A stretch of 64,000 nt of DNA from Schlegelella_A sp036272325 (GTDB lineage: Bacteria; Pseudomonadota; Gammaproteobacteria; Burkholderiales; Burkholderiaceae_C): positions 25,031-89,030 of the forward strand of contig DATAYY010000033.1 in the NCBI GenBank assembly GCA_036272325.1. Direction: 5' to 3'. The notes under the pieces are model-generated. The model made no database searches. It saw only the letters and a list, made by a program, of their open reading frames with translations, and was not told the origin of the DNA. The position numbers and the translations under genes were made by a program. The first letter of the stretch is position 1; the number at the start of each line of letters is the position of its first letter. Below are positions 17,157-25,552 of the stretch, one piece after another.

Positions 17157-18419
17157 CTAGCGCCTGGCGACGCGCTTGGTCGCCTCGAGCTTGGCGAGGT
17201 CGACACCCTGCAGCAACGACTTCAGGCTGGCGATGTCGACTTTGCGGCCTTCGGCCGAGACGATCACGCCGTTGGCGAGGATCACTGCCAGCTCGCCGTG
17301 GCTGGCGTCCTTGTGGTATTCCTCGTGGAAGGTCCGCGTGCCGTCCCGGTAGACCTTCTCGACCTTGCCGTCGGCGTCCTGGTCGACCCTCATGTTGGCC
17401 CAGGCCGCCGCCATCGTCGCGAGGCCGGCAAGGCCCGCGGTGTCGGTGATCGCGAGCTCGGCGCGGCGGTCGCCGGCTGAATAGCTCGCCTTCGCAGCCG
17501 AGCCGGTGAATCCCATGGCCTCGCCGCTCTGCGCCTCGATCGCGGTCCGCTTCCACTCGCCGATCGACTCCGGCAGCATCGCCTTCAGCTCGGCGGCGGC
17601 GATCGGCTCGACGTTGCCGACCGCGCCGGCGGCGTCGCCCACGGCCATGCCCGCAGAGGCCCCGGCGCCCGGGCTCTGCGCCGGCTCCATGCGCTTGCTC
17701 GCCTCCTCGATGCGCTTGGCCATCTCGGCCATCGCCGACGGGTTGATCGTCACGGTTGCGCCGTCGGGGGTCCTGATCTGGACCGAGCCGCCATCGCCGC
17801 CTGGCGTCGCTGGCGTGCCGACGACGGTGCGACTGCCCCATCCCATCGGCCCCGGCCCGACGAACATCGACGACACGCCGCCGAGGACGATGCCGGCGAC
17901 GATCGCGCAGACGAAGACGACGGCGGTGTACGCGCCCGCCTTTCCGGGCGGGCAGCGCATCAGCACCGGCAGCCCGGTGTAGAAGAGATAGATCGAATAG
18001 AGCGCCGCCAGCAGTTGAAGCGCTGCCAGCGCCGGCAGCAGGCTGAAGATGCCGCCGACGAAGCCGGCAGTGCTGCCGTAGGCGACGACCTTGAGCGCGG
18101 CGACGAAGTTCTTGCTGCCGCCGAACGTCGGCGCGAGCGCGTCGACGATCAGCGCGAGCACGTAGACCAGCGCGAGCGTGAGCAGGTAGCCGACGATCAT
18201 CTGCACCAGCGCCGTCGCCAGCGGCAACCGGATGCTGATGCCCATCATCCCGGCGCCGAACACCGTCCAGCCGATGAAGCCGGCGACCGCCGGGATCGCG
18301 GCGAGGATCACGAGGTAGCGGCGGTAGATCGCCGCCGCATCGGTGGTCTCGGCCGCGATCTCGGGCCAGGTCTGCCTGGGTCGGAGCAGGATTGCTTGCA
18401 CGCGTTCGATCAAGGTCAT
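17157..18419 (-). CDS. Yip1-domain membrane protein with extra C-terminal domain
   Basis: A 420-residue protein. Residues 1 to about 190 form a Yip1-type membrane domain: the N-terminal amphipathic start TLIERVQAILLRPRQTWPEI, then about five hydrophobic helices. The remaining 230 residues are soluble and alternate glycine/alanine-rich linker with a compact domain. An in-frame ATG lies 27 bases upstream, but the ATG at 18419 has a strong AGGAGGAA site at ideal spacing, so I chose it. Bacterial Yip1-domain proteins have no established role. The gene ends beyond a 132-base gap from gltI and follows recG by 34 bases. Confidence 0.8.
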   Translation of the reverse strand: MTLIERVQAILLRPRQTWPEIAAETTDAAAIYRRYLVILAAIPAVAGFIGWTVFGAGMMGISIRLPLATALVQMIVGYLLTLALVYVLALIVDALAPTFGGSKNFVAALKVVAYGSTAGFVGGIFSLLPALAALQLLAALYSIYLFYTGLPVLMRCPPGKAGAYTAVVFVCAIVAGIVLGGVSSMFVGPGPMGWGSRTVVGTPATPGGDGGSVQIRTPDGATVTINPSAMAEMAKRIEEASKRMEPAQSPGAGASAGMAVGDAAGAVGNVEPIAAAELKAMLPESIGEWKRTAIEAQSGEAMGFTGSAAKASYSAGDRRAELAITDTAGLAGLATMAAAWANMRVDQDADGKVEKVYRDGTRTFHEEYHKDASHGELAVILANGVIVSAEGRKVDIASLKSLLQGVDLAKLEATKRVARR

Positions 18420-18453
18420 CGCTTCCTCCTCGTCTGTCGCGGTCATTCCGCGA

Positions 18454-20520
18454 TCATGCGTTCAGGTAGTCGGCGCGACCGCCGAGCCAGCGCTCGAGAT
18501 GACCCTCGGCCGCAGCCGGATCCTGCTCCAGCAACATCTCGGCGGCCTCGCGCGCGGCGACGACCAACCCTTCGTCTTCGGCCGGGTCCGCGAACCGCAG
18601 CAGTGCCGCGCCCGATTGTCGCGCGCCGAGGAACTCGCCCGGGCCTCGGATCGCGAGGTCGCGACGCGCAATCTCGAAGCCGTCGTCGGTCTCGAGCATC
18701 GCCTTCAGCCTCGCCTTGGCGGCGTCGGAGAGCGGCGCGCTGTAAAGCAGCACGCAGACGCTCGCCGTGCTGCCGCGGCCGACGCGGCCGCGCAGCTGGT
18801 GCAACTGCGACAGGCCGAAGCGCTCGGCGTGCTCGACGACCATCAGCGACGCGTTGGCGACATCGACGCCGACCTCGATCACCGTCGTCGCGACCAGGAC
18901 TGCGATCTGGCCGCCGGCAAAGAGCGACATCACGGCGGTCTTCTCGGCCGCCGGCATGCGGCCGTGCAGGAGGCCGATCAGCCGGCCCGGCAAGACCGCG
19001 CTCAGCTCGGCGTGGGTCGCGGTCGCGTTCTTCAGGTCGAGCGCTGCCGACTCCTCGACCAGCGGACAGACCCAGTACGTCTGCCGGCCGCGGGCCGCCT
19101 CGTCGCGGATCCGGGCGACGACTTCATCGCGGCGGCCATCGGCGAACAGCCTGGTGACGATCGGCGTGCGCCCGGGCGGCAGTTCGTCGATCGTGCTGAC
19201 GTCGAGGTCGGCGAACAGCGTCATCGCGAGCGTGCGCGGGATCGGCGTCGCGCTCATCATCAGCATGTGCGGCTCGAGCGCGCCCTGATCGTGCAGCTTG
19301 GCGCGCAGCGCGAGTCGTTGAGCGACGCCGAAGCGGTGCTGCTCGTCGATGATTGCGAGGCCGAGCCGCGCGAAGCGCACCTGCTCCTCGATCACCGCGT
19401 GGGTGCCGACGACGAGGCCGGCCTGGCCCGATGCGACCTGCGCGAGCATCGCGTCGCGCGCCTTGCCCTTCCTGCTGCCGGTCAGCCAGGCGACGGTGAC
19501 GCCGAGCGGCGCGAGCCAGCCGACGAGCTTCTTCAAATGCTGCTCGGCGAGGATCTCGGTCGGCGCCATCAGCGCGCACTGCCAGCCGGCGTCGATCGCC
19601 CGCGCTGCGGCGAGCGCGGCGACGACGGTCTTGCCCGAGCCGACGTCGCCCTGGAGCAGGCGGTGCATCGGCACGCCGCGGCCGAGGTCGGCGTCGATCT
19701 CGCCGCCGACGCGGCGCTGCGCCGGCGTCAGCGCGAACGGCAGCGCTGCGAGCAGCGCGTCGTGCACCCTGCCGCGCGCCGGTGCGAGCGGCGGCGCGCG
19801 CTGATGCTGGCGCTCGCGACGTGCGAGCTGCTGCGACAACTGCTGCGCGAGCAGCTCGTCGAACTTGAGGCGCTGCCACGCCGGCTGCGAGCGGTCCTCG
19901 AGCGCGGCCGCGGCGAGCCCGGGCGGCGGCTCGTGGAGAGAGGCGAGCGCGTCGCGCAAGCTCGGCAAGCCGCGCGGCACGATGCCGGGCGGCAGCTGCT
20001 CGTCGAGGTCGGCGCGCGAGCGGCCGGCCGCGACCGCCTTGCGCAAGGTCGCCTGCGACAGCTGCACCGTGCTCGGATAGACCGGCGTCAGCGCGGTCGG
20101 CAGCGGCGCACCGGCGGTCACGACCTTGAATGCCGGATGGACCATCTCGACGCCGAAGAAGCCGCCGCGCGCCTCGCCTCGCGCGCGCACGCGCTTGCCG
20201 ATGGCGAGCGTCTTCTGCGCCGACGGATAGAAGTGGAGGAATCGCAGCACCAAGTCGCCGCTGTCGTCCGCGAGCTTGACGACGAGCTGGCGGCGTGGCC
20301 GGAACTGGATGCGCGAATCGGTGACGACGCCTTCGACCTGGTCGCTGTCGCCGTCCCGCAGTGTCGCGATCGGCACGATCCGCGTTTCGTCCTCGTAGCG
20401 CAGCGGCAGGTGCAGCGCGAGGTCGATGTCGCGCACGAGTCCGAGCTTCGCGAGCGCCTGCTCGGGCACCGATCCCGGCGCGGCGCGTGGCTTCGGCTCG
20501 CGTCGCGCGGGGGAGGCCAT
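18454..20520 (-). CDS. recG: ATP-dependent DNA helicase RecG
   Basis: A 688-residue protein matching RecG in length and order: N-terminal wedge/OB domain (residues 1-200, PLRYEDETRI), helicase core with Walker A GDVGSGKT at 291-298, a DEQHRFG box near 395, SATPIPRTLAMTLFADLD near 425, and C-terminal motif VI LRGRVGRG near 600. It reverses stalled replication forks and processes branched DNA. The start lies only 22 bases from the divergent queA start, so each promoter must reach into the other gene. Confidence 0.97.
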   Translation of the reverse strand: MASPARREPKPRAAPGSVPEQALAKLGLVRDIDLALHLPLRYEDETRIVPIATLRDGDSDQVEGVVTDSRIQFRPRRQLVVKLADDSGDLVLRFLHFYPSAQKTLAIGKRVRARGEARGGFFGVEMVHPAFKVVTAGAPLPTALTPVYPSTVQLSQATLRKAVAAGRSRADLDEQLPPGIVPRGLPSLRDALASLHEPPPGLAAAALEDRSQPAWQRLKFDELLAQQLSQQLARRERQHQRAPPLAPARGRVHDALLAALPFALTPAQRRVGGEIDADLGRGVPMHRLLQGDVGSGKTVVAALAAARAIDAGWQCALMAPTEILAEQHLKKLVGWLAPLGVTVAWLTGSRKGKARDAMLAQVASGQAGLVVGTHAVIEEQVRFARLGLAIIDEQHRFGVAQRLALRAKLHDQGALEPHMLMMSATPIPRTLAMTLFADLDVSTIDELPPGRTPIVTRLFADGRRDEVVARIRDEAARGRQTYWVCPLVEESAALDLKNATATHAELSAVLPGRLIGLLHGRMPAAEKTAVMSLFAGGQIAVLVATTVIEVGVDVANASLMVVEHAERFGLSQLHQLRGRVGRGSTASVCVLLYSAPLSDAAKARLKAMLETDDGFEIARRDLAIRGPGEFLGARQSGAALLRFADPAEDEGLVVAAREAAEMLLEQDPAAAEGHLERWLGGRADYLNA

Positions 20521-20542
20521 GATGGGAGAATTTTGCCCTGCG

Positions 20543-21619
20543 ATGGCAACGCCCCTGACTTTGAGCGACTTCGACTACGCGCTGCCGCGCGAGTTGATCG
20601 CCCAGCACCCGGCTGCCGAGCGCAGCGCGGCGCGGTTGCTCGATGGCGTGAGCGACCCGCCGCGCGATTGCCACGTGCGCGATCTGCCGGCGCTGCTTCG
20701 CCCCGGCGACCTGCTGGTCGTCAACGACACCGCGGTCGTCAAGGCGCGCCTGTTCGGCGTCAAGGCGAGCGGCGGCGTAGTCGAGGCGCTGGTCGAGCGC
20801 CTCGAGGACGGCGTTTGCGGTGTCGTCGTCGCCCAGCTGCGCGCCAGCAAGTCGCCGCGCGAAGGCACCCTGATCCGCTTCGCCGACGCGTTCGACGCCG
20901 AGGTGCTCGGTCGTGGCGGCAGCGACGGATCGCTCTTTCGGCTGCGCTTTCCCGGCGATCCGCTTGCGCTGCTCGAGCGCTACGGCCGCGTGCCGCTGCC
21001 GCCCTACATCGATCGCGCCGACGACGCCGACGACAGGGCTCGCTACCAGACGGTGTTCGCCGAGCGCCCGGGCGCCGTCGCGGCGCCGACCGCAGCCTTG
21101 CACTTCGACGCAGAGCTGCTCGCTGCGCTCGCTGCGCGCGGCGTCGAGCGAACGGCGGTTACGCTGCACGTCGGCGCCGGCACCTTCCGACCCGTGCGGA
21201 GCGAGAACATCGCCGAGCACGTCATGCACAGCGAGCGGTTCGAGGTCGGCGCAGCGGCGGCAGCAGCGATCGTGCGCGCGCGCGCCGCCGGCGGCAGGAT
21301 CGTCGCTGTCGGCACGACGAGCTTGCGCGCCCTCGAGTCGGCGGCGCTGCGGCGTGCCGCCGGCGAACCGTTCGCGGCGGCGGCGGGCGAGACCGATCTC
21401 TTCGTCACCCCCGGCTTCGGATTTCGCGTCGTCGAGCTGCTGCTGACCAACTTTCATCTGCCGAGGAGCACGCTGCTGATGCTCGTCTCGGCGTTCGCCG
21501 GCAGGGAGCGAATCCGCGCCCTCTACGCGCATGCGATCGAAGAGAGGTACCGCTTCTTCAGCTACGGCGACGCGATGCTGCTCGCGCGGGGCGGCGGGCC
21601 CGGCGAACCCGCCGCATGA
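20543..21619 (+). CDS. queA: S-adenosylmethionine:tRNA ribosyltransferase-isomerase QueA
   Basis: A 358-residue protein with typical QueA segments: LSDFDYALPRELIAQHPA at the start, PGDLLVVNDTAVVKARL near residue 52, YGRVPLPPYI near 150, HVGAGTFRPVRSENI near 210 and LLTNFHLPRSTLLMLV near 300. It converts preQ1 at tRNA position 34 to epoxyqueuosine using S-adenosylmethionine. The next gene starts inside its stop as ATGA. The usual partner tgt lies one gene further on. Confidence 0.97.
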   Translation: MATPLTLSDFDYALPRELIAQHPAAERSAARLLDGVSDPPRDCHVRDLPALLRPGDLLVVNDTAVVKARLFGVKASGGVVEALVERLEDGVCGVVVAQLRASKSPREGTLIRFADAFDAEVLGRGGSDGSLFRLRFPGDPLALLERYGRVPLPPYIDRADDADDRARYQTVFAERPGAVAAPTAALHFDAELLAALAARGVERTAVTLHVGAGTFRPVRSENIAEHVMHSERFEVGAAAAAAIVRARAAGGRIVAVGTTSLRALESAALRRAAGEPFAAAAGETDLFVTPGFGFRVVELLLTNFHLPRSTLLMLVSAFAGRERIRALYAHAIEERYRFFSYGDAMLLARGGGPGEPAA

Positions 21620-22908
21620 GCGATCTGCGCGCCGCGTTGGTGCTGCTCGCAGCGATCATGGGTCGTCGTGGTGCGCTCGCGCTGCTCGCGGCAACGATCG
21701 GCGGCGTTGTCCCCGTGGCCGTGTGCGCGGCAACGCCGTACGTGCCGGTCGGTACGTGCGCGGGCTTTCCTCGCCTCGCGCTCGCGGTGCCGCGGGGCTG
21801 GTGCGTCGCCCTCGTCGCCGATGCGTCGAGCGGCCTTGTTTTCCCGCGCCGCATCGTCGAGGTCGCACCCGGCCGCTTCTGGATCGTCGACATGGGCGGC
21901 TGGGAGCCGCACCGCGGCCGCCTCTTGCAGCTCGAACTTCCAGCGCGCGGTGTCTCGACGCCGGTTCGGCTCGAGGTCATCGCCGACAAGCTCGACCGGC
22001 CGCACGGCATTGCGCTCGGCCCCGACGGGCGCGTCTACGTCGGCGAGGCGGGACGCGTCTGGCGCACCCCGGCGACGCTGCCGATCGTCGCCGAGACGGT
22101 GATCGATGGGCTCCCCGCCGATGGCGCGCATCCGCTGAAGGAAATCGTCTTCGGCGCGCGCGGGCAACTGTTCGTCAACGTCGGTTCCTCGAGCGATGCC
22201 TGTCGCGATAATGCCGGCACCTTGCCGTTGCCGTGCCCGGACCGTGTCGGCGCGAGTCCGCGCGCTGCCGTCTACGAAGCGACGCTTGGCGGACCGGCGT
22301 TCACGCTGCAATCGTTCAAGCCCTACGCGACGGGACTCCGCAACTCGCTCGCGCTCGCATGGGCCGCGCCCGGCGTGCTGCTGCAGGGCGAGAACTCGAT
22401 CGACTACACGGACGAAGCTGCTCCGCCAGAGGAGCTCAACGTGCTCGGCGGCGGTAGCGACCATGGCTGGCCGTATTGCATCGGCATGCGGCAACCAGCG
22501 CGCGGCTACGAAGGTCGCGCTGATTGCGCGAAAAGCGCGGCGCCGGCGATGCTCTGGCCTGCGCATGTCGCGCCGCTGCAGATGCTCGCCGTTCCGGCGA
22601 CAGCGAACAACGCCTTCGCTGGCCAGGTCGTCGTTGCCTGGCACGGCTATCGCGCCGCCGGTCATCGCGTCGTCGGCTTCGGCGTCGACGTGCACGGAGT
22701 GCCGACGGGCGCGCCGCGGCTCTGGATCGGCGGCTGGAACGCGGCGAAGAACGTTCGTCCGCTCGGCGCACCGGCCGGCATCCTGGTCGACTCCGCCGGG
22801 CGCCTCCTCGTCGTCGAGGACCGCAACCGCACACTGCTGATGCTGACGCGCGACGACGCCGTCCCGGCGCGGGCCGCGAGCGCGCCGCCGCCAACGACAA
22901 TCCGTTGA
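21616..22908 (+). CDS. PQQ-dependent sugar dehydrogenase-like beta-propeller protein, exported
   Basis: A 430-residue protein with an N-terminal signal-like hydrophobic segment (to about residue 38) and a six-bladed propeller pattern resembling soluble aldose/glucose dehydrogenases: DKLDRPHGIALGPDGRVYVG near residue 118, YATGLRNSLALAWA near 238, ENSIDYTDEAAPPEELNVL and SDHGWPYCIG near 275. Family members use PQQ to oxidise sugars in the periplasm. The first ATG overlaps the queA stop; an ATG at 21658 (MGRRGALAL) gives a tidier signal peptide. The stop overlaps the tgt start, so it is embedded translationally between two tRNA-modification genes, which is unusual. Whether it binds PQQ is not shown. 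Confidence 0.85.
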   Translation: MSDLRAALVLLAAIMGRRGALALLAATIGGVVPVAVCAATPYVPVGTCAGFPRLALAVPRGWCVALVADASSGLVFPRRIVEVAPGRFWIVDMGGWEPHRGRLLQLELPARGVSTPVRLEVIADKLDRPHGIALGPDGRVYVGEAGRVWRTPATLPIVAETVIDGLPADGAHPLKEIVFGARGQLFVNVGSSSDACRDNAGTLPLPCPDRVGASPRAAVYEATLGGPAFTLQSFKPYATGLRNSLALAWAAPGVLLQGENSIDYTDEAAPPEELNVLGGGSDHGWPYCIGMRQPARGYEGRADCAKSAAPAMLWPAHVAPLQMLAVPATANNAFAGQVVVAWHGYRAAGHRVVGFGVDVHGVPTGAPRLWIGGWNAAKNVRPLGAPAGILVDSAGRLLVVEDRNRTLLMLTRDDAVPARAASAPPPTTIR

Positions 22909-24035
22909 TGCTCTCGTTCGATCTGCTCGCCACCGAAGGGCTGGCGCGCCGCGGCCGCCTGACCTTGCGCCACGGCAGCGTCGAGACGCCGGTCTTCATG
23001 CCGGTCGGCACCTACGGCAGCGTCAAGGGCGTGTGGCCGACGGCGCTCGAGGCGATGGGCGTCGAGATCCTGCTCGGCAACACCTTCCATCTCTGGCTGC
23101 GGCCCGGCCTCGACGTCCTGGCGCGCTTCGGCGGCCTGCATCGGCTCGAGGGCTGGGCACGCTCGATCCTCACCGACAGCGGCGGTTTTCAGGTCTGGTC
23201 GCTCGGCGCCAACGCCAAGGTGAGCGAGCAAGGCGTCGCCTTCCGGTCACCGGTCAACGGCGACAAGCTGCTGCTGACGGCCGAGCTCAGCATGCAGATC
23301 CAGCGCGTCCTCGACAGCGACGTCGTCATGCAGTTCGACGAGTGCACAGCGTACGAGGTTGGCGGCCGCGTCACGACCGAGGCCGATGCCCGCCGCTCGA
23401 TGGAGATGAGTCTGCGCTGGGCGGTTCGCTCGCGCGCCGAGTTTGCCCGACTCGAGAACCCGAATGCCCTGTTCGGCATCGTCCAGGGCGGCATGTTCGA
23501 GTCGCTGCGCGAAGAGTCGATCGCCGGCCTCATTGAGCTCGATCTGCCGGGCTACGCGATCGGCGGCGTCAGCGTCGGCGAGCCGAAGGACGCGATGCAG
23601 CGCATCGTCGCCCACACGCCGCACCGGCTTCCGGCCGCCAAGCCGCGCTACCTCATGGGCGTCGGCACGCCCGAGGACCTGCTCGACGGCGTCGCCGCCG
23701 GGGTCGACATGTTCGACTGCGTGATGCCGACCCGCAATGCGAGGAACGGCCATCTCTTCACGCGCTTCGGCGATCTGCGGATTCGAAACGCCCGCTACAG
23801 GAGCGACGAGCTGCCGGTCGATCCGAGCTGCGCCTGCCCGACCTGCGCGCGCTTTCCGCGCGCCTATCTCCACCACCTCGACCGTTGCGGCGAGATGCTG
23901 GCGCCGATGATCGCCAGCGTCCACAACCTGCACTTCTACGTCTCGCTCATGGCAGGCATCCGGGGTGCGCTCGAGGCCGGGACCTTCGCCGCCTTCGCGG
24001 CGGCGTTTCGGGCCGACCGCCAGCGCGGCGTCTGA
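22908..24035 (+). CDS. tgt: tRNA-guanine transglycosylase Tgt
   Basis: A 375-residue protein of normal length. It has VGTYGSVKGVWP near residue 30, ILTDSGGFQVWSLG with the catalytic-pocket aspartate near 90, GGVSVGEPKD near 220, the nucleophile region DMFDCVMPTRNARNGHLFT near 267, and the C-terminal zinc site CACPTC...H near 307. It swaps guanine 34 of His, Asn, Asp and Tyr tRNAs for preQ1, the step before QueA. Start ATG overlaps the previous stop by one base. In most betaproteobacteria yajC-secD-secF follow; here they do not. Confidence 0.97.
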   Translation: MLSFDLLATEGLARRGRLTLRHGSVETPVFMPVGTYGSVKGVWPTALEAMGVEILLGNTFHLWLRPGLDVLARFGGLHRLEGWARSILTDSGGFQVWSLGANAKVSEQGVAFRSPVNGDKLLLTAELSMQIQRVLDSDVVMQFDECTAYEVGGRVTTEADARRSMEMSLRWAVRSRAEFARLENPNALFGIVQGGMFESLREESIAGLIELDLPGYAIGGVSVGEPKDAMQRIVAHTPHRLPAAKPRYLMGVGTPEDLLDGVAAGVDMFDCVMPTRNARNGHLFTRFGDLRIRNARYRSDELPVDPSCACPTCARFPRAYLHHLDRCGEMLAPMIASVHNLHFYVSLMAGIRGALEAGTFAAFAAAFRADRQRGV

Positions 24036-24036
24036 C

Positions 24037-24056
24037 GCGGCGCCGTCGGACGCCGC
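24037..24056 (+). terminator. Weak hairpin after tgt
   Basis: GCGGCG at 24037-24042 pairs with CGCCGC at 24051-24056 around an eight-base loop immediately after the tgt stop. There is no T-run, so termination would be inefficient. Within the 129-base gap before the CBS gene I see nothing else clear except an AGGAGA ribosome site just before its start. Confidence 0.25.
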
Positions 24057-24164
24057 TGACCCGCGCCGTAGGGCAGGGCCCACAGCGGCCCGGGCAATCG
24101 CCTCCTGCCGCGGCCGGCGTCGCGCCCCTAGCCTTCCCGATTCATCACGCCACAGGAGATCGCC

Positions 24165-24584
24165 ATGACCACGATCGCAGACATCATGACCCGCAGCATC
24201 GCCACCGTGCAGCGCGAGGAAACGCTCCAGGCCGCGGCCAAGCGCATGCGCGACATGGACGTCGGCTCGCTTCCCGTCCTCGACGGCAAGGCGCTGGTCG
24301 GCATCGTGACCGACCGCGACATCGCGATCCGCGGCGTCGCCGACGGCATGGTCGCGCAGGAGTCGCGCGTTGCCGACGTGATGACGGAAGAAGTGGTGTG
24401 CTGCCGCGCCGGCGACGCGATCGAGGACGTCATGGCCGAGATGGGCGAATCGCGGGTCCGGCGGCTCCCCGTTCTCGATCGCAACAATGAAGTCGTCGGC
24501 GTGGTGGCGCTCGGCGACCTGGCGACGCGACAATCGGTGCACATCGACCAGACTCTGCGCGAGATCTCGACGCCTGATCATTGA
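24165..24584 (+). CDS. Tandem CBS-domain protein
   Basis: A 139-residue protein made of two CBS domains and nothing else: the first at residues 7-62 (ADIMTRSIATV to GIVTDRDIAIRG), the second at 70-128 (VADVMTEEVVCC to VVALGDLATRQ). Such stand-alone pairs usually bind adenine nucleotides and act as energy or stress sensors for partner proteins. The ATG has AGGAGA seven bases upstream. Its stop overlaps the TTG start of the following membrane-protein gene, suggesting the two work together. Confidence 0.93.
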   Translation: MTTIADIMTRSIATVQREETLQAAAKRMRDMDVGSLPVLDGKALVGIVTDRDIAIRGVADGMVAQESRVADVMTEEVVCCRAGDAIEDVMAEMGESRVRRLPVLDRNNEVVGVVALGDLATRQSVHIDQTLREISTPDH

Positions 24585-25528
24585 GTTCCAGCCGTCCGAA
24601 CGCACTCCAGCGCTATCTCGGCGAGCGCCTGCTCGGCCCAGCAGCGCAGCACGTGCTGCGCCACCCGGGCGCGTTCCTGCTGCAGACGCTGAAGGCGTTT
24701 CGCGCAAACCAGGGGCTGCTGCTCGCCGGCGCGGTCGCGTATTACGCCTTGCTGTCGATCGTTCCGCTGCTGATCCTGACGGTCATCGCGCTCTCGCACT
24801 TCATCGACCAGCGTGAGTTGCTGGCGACGCTCGGCCGCTATCTCGAGTGGCTGGTGCCCAGCCGGGCGCCGGCGATCGTCGGCGAGCTGGCGAACTTCCT
24901 CGACAAGCGCGAGGGCATCGGCTGGCTGCTGCTGGCGACGATGATCTTCTTCAGCTCGCTCGCCTTCACCGTGCTCGAGAACGCGATGTCGGTGATCTTC
25001 CTGCACCGCGTCGTCACCCGGAAGCGCCGCTTCATCTTCTCGGTCCTGATCCCCTACGTCTACATCCTCTCGCTCGGCATCGGGCTCCTGCTCGTCACGC
25101 TCGTCGCCGGCGGCCTGCAGGCGGTCGGCAAGGAAAGCGTCGAGCTGTTCGGACGCGACTGGTCGCTGCACGGCGTGTCCGGGCTGCTGCTCTATCTGCT
25201 CGGCTTCGCCGGCGAGGTCTTCGTCCTGACGTCGGTCTATCTCGTCATGCCCGCCGGCCGCCTGGCGTGGCGGCATGCGCTGATCGGCGGCATCACCGCG
25301 GCGGTGCTTTGGGAGATCACCCGCCACGTCCTCGTCTGGTATCTCGCGACCCTGTCGCAGGTGTCGATCGTCTACGGCTCGCTGACGACCGCGATCGTCG
25401 TTCTCCTCAGCCTCGAGCTCGCGGCGACGCTGCTCCTGTTCGGCGCCCAGGTCATTTCCGAGTACGAGCGGATCGGCTACGCCGCCGCCGTGCAGGCCGA
25501 GCCGGGATTCAGCACCGCGCCGGTCTAG
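24581..25528 (+). CDS. YihY/UPF0761-family inner-membrane protein
   Basis: A 315-residue protein with about six membrane helices and the YihY pattern: LAGAVAYYALLSIVPLLIL near residue 47, LAFTVLENAMSVIF near 130, and the C-terminal YGSLTTAIVVLLSLELAATLLLFGAQ near 266. The start is a TTG overlapping the CBS stop (TTGA). The family was once called ribonuclease BN, now considered a misnomer; some members are proposed transporters. The gene converges on the MFS-acyltransferase gene with 24 bases between. Confidence 0.88.
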   Translation: MSSSRPNALQRYLGERLLGPAAQHVLRHPGAFLLQTLKAFRANQGLLLAGAVAYYALLSIVPLLILTVIALSHFIDQRELLATLGRYLEWLVPSRAPAIVGELANFLDKREGIGWLLLATMIFFSSLAFTVLENAMSVIFLHRVVTRKRRFIFSVLIPYVYILSLGIGLLLVTLVAGGLQAVGKESVELFGRDWSLHGVSGLLLYLLGFAGEVFVLTSVYLVMPAGRLAWRHALIGGITAAVLWEITRHVLVWYLATLSQVSIVYGSLTTAIVVLLSLELAATLLLFGAQVISEYERIGYAAAVQAEPGFSTAPV

Positions 25529-25552
25529 TGCTGCTCGTCGTGGGCGTGGCGA

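Noticed and set aside
18343..22908. A 1521-codon open frame on the plus strand
   Set aside because: Its first two-thirds are antisense to recG and pass through queA in another frame; the composition is Arg/Ala/Asp-rich shadow. Only the last 430 codons (21616-22908) are a real gene.
24581..25528. Naming the YihY protein ribonuclease BN
   Set aside because: That name is a known historical misassignment; the protein is a multi-helix membrane protein without nuclease motifs.
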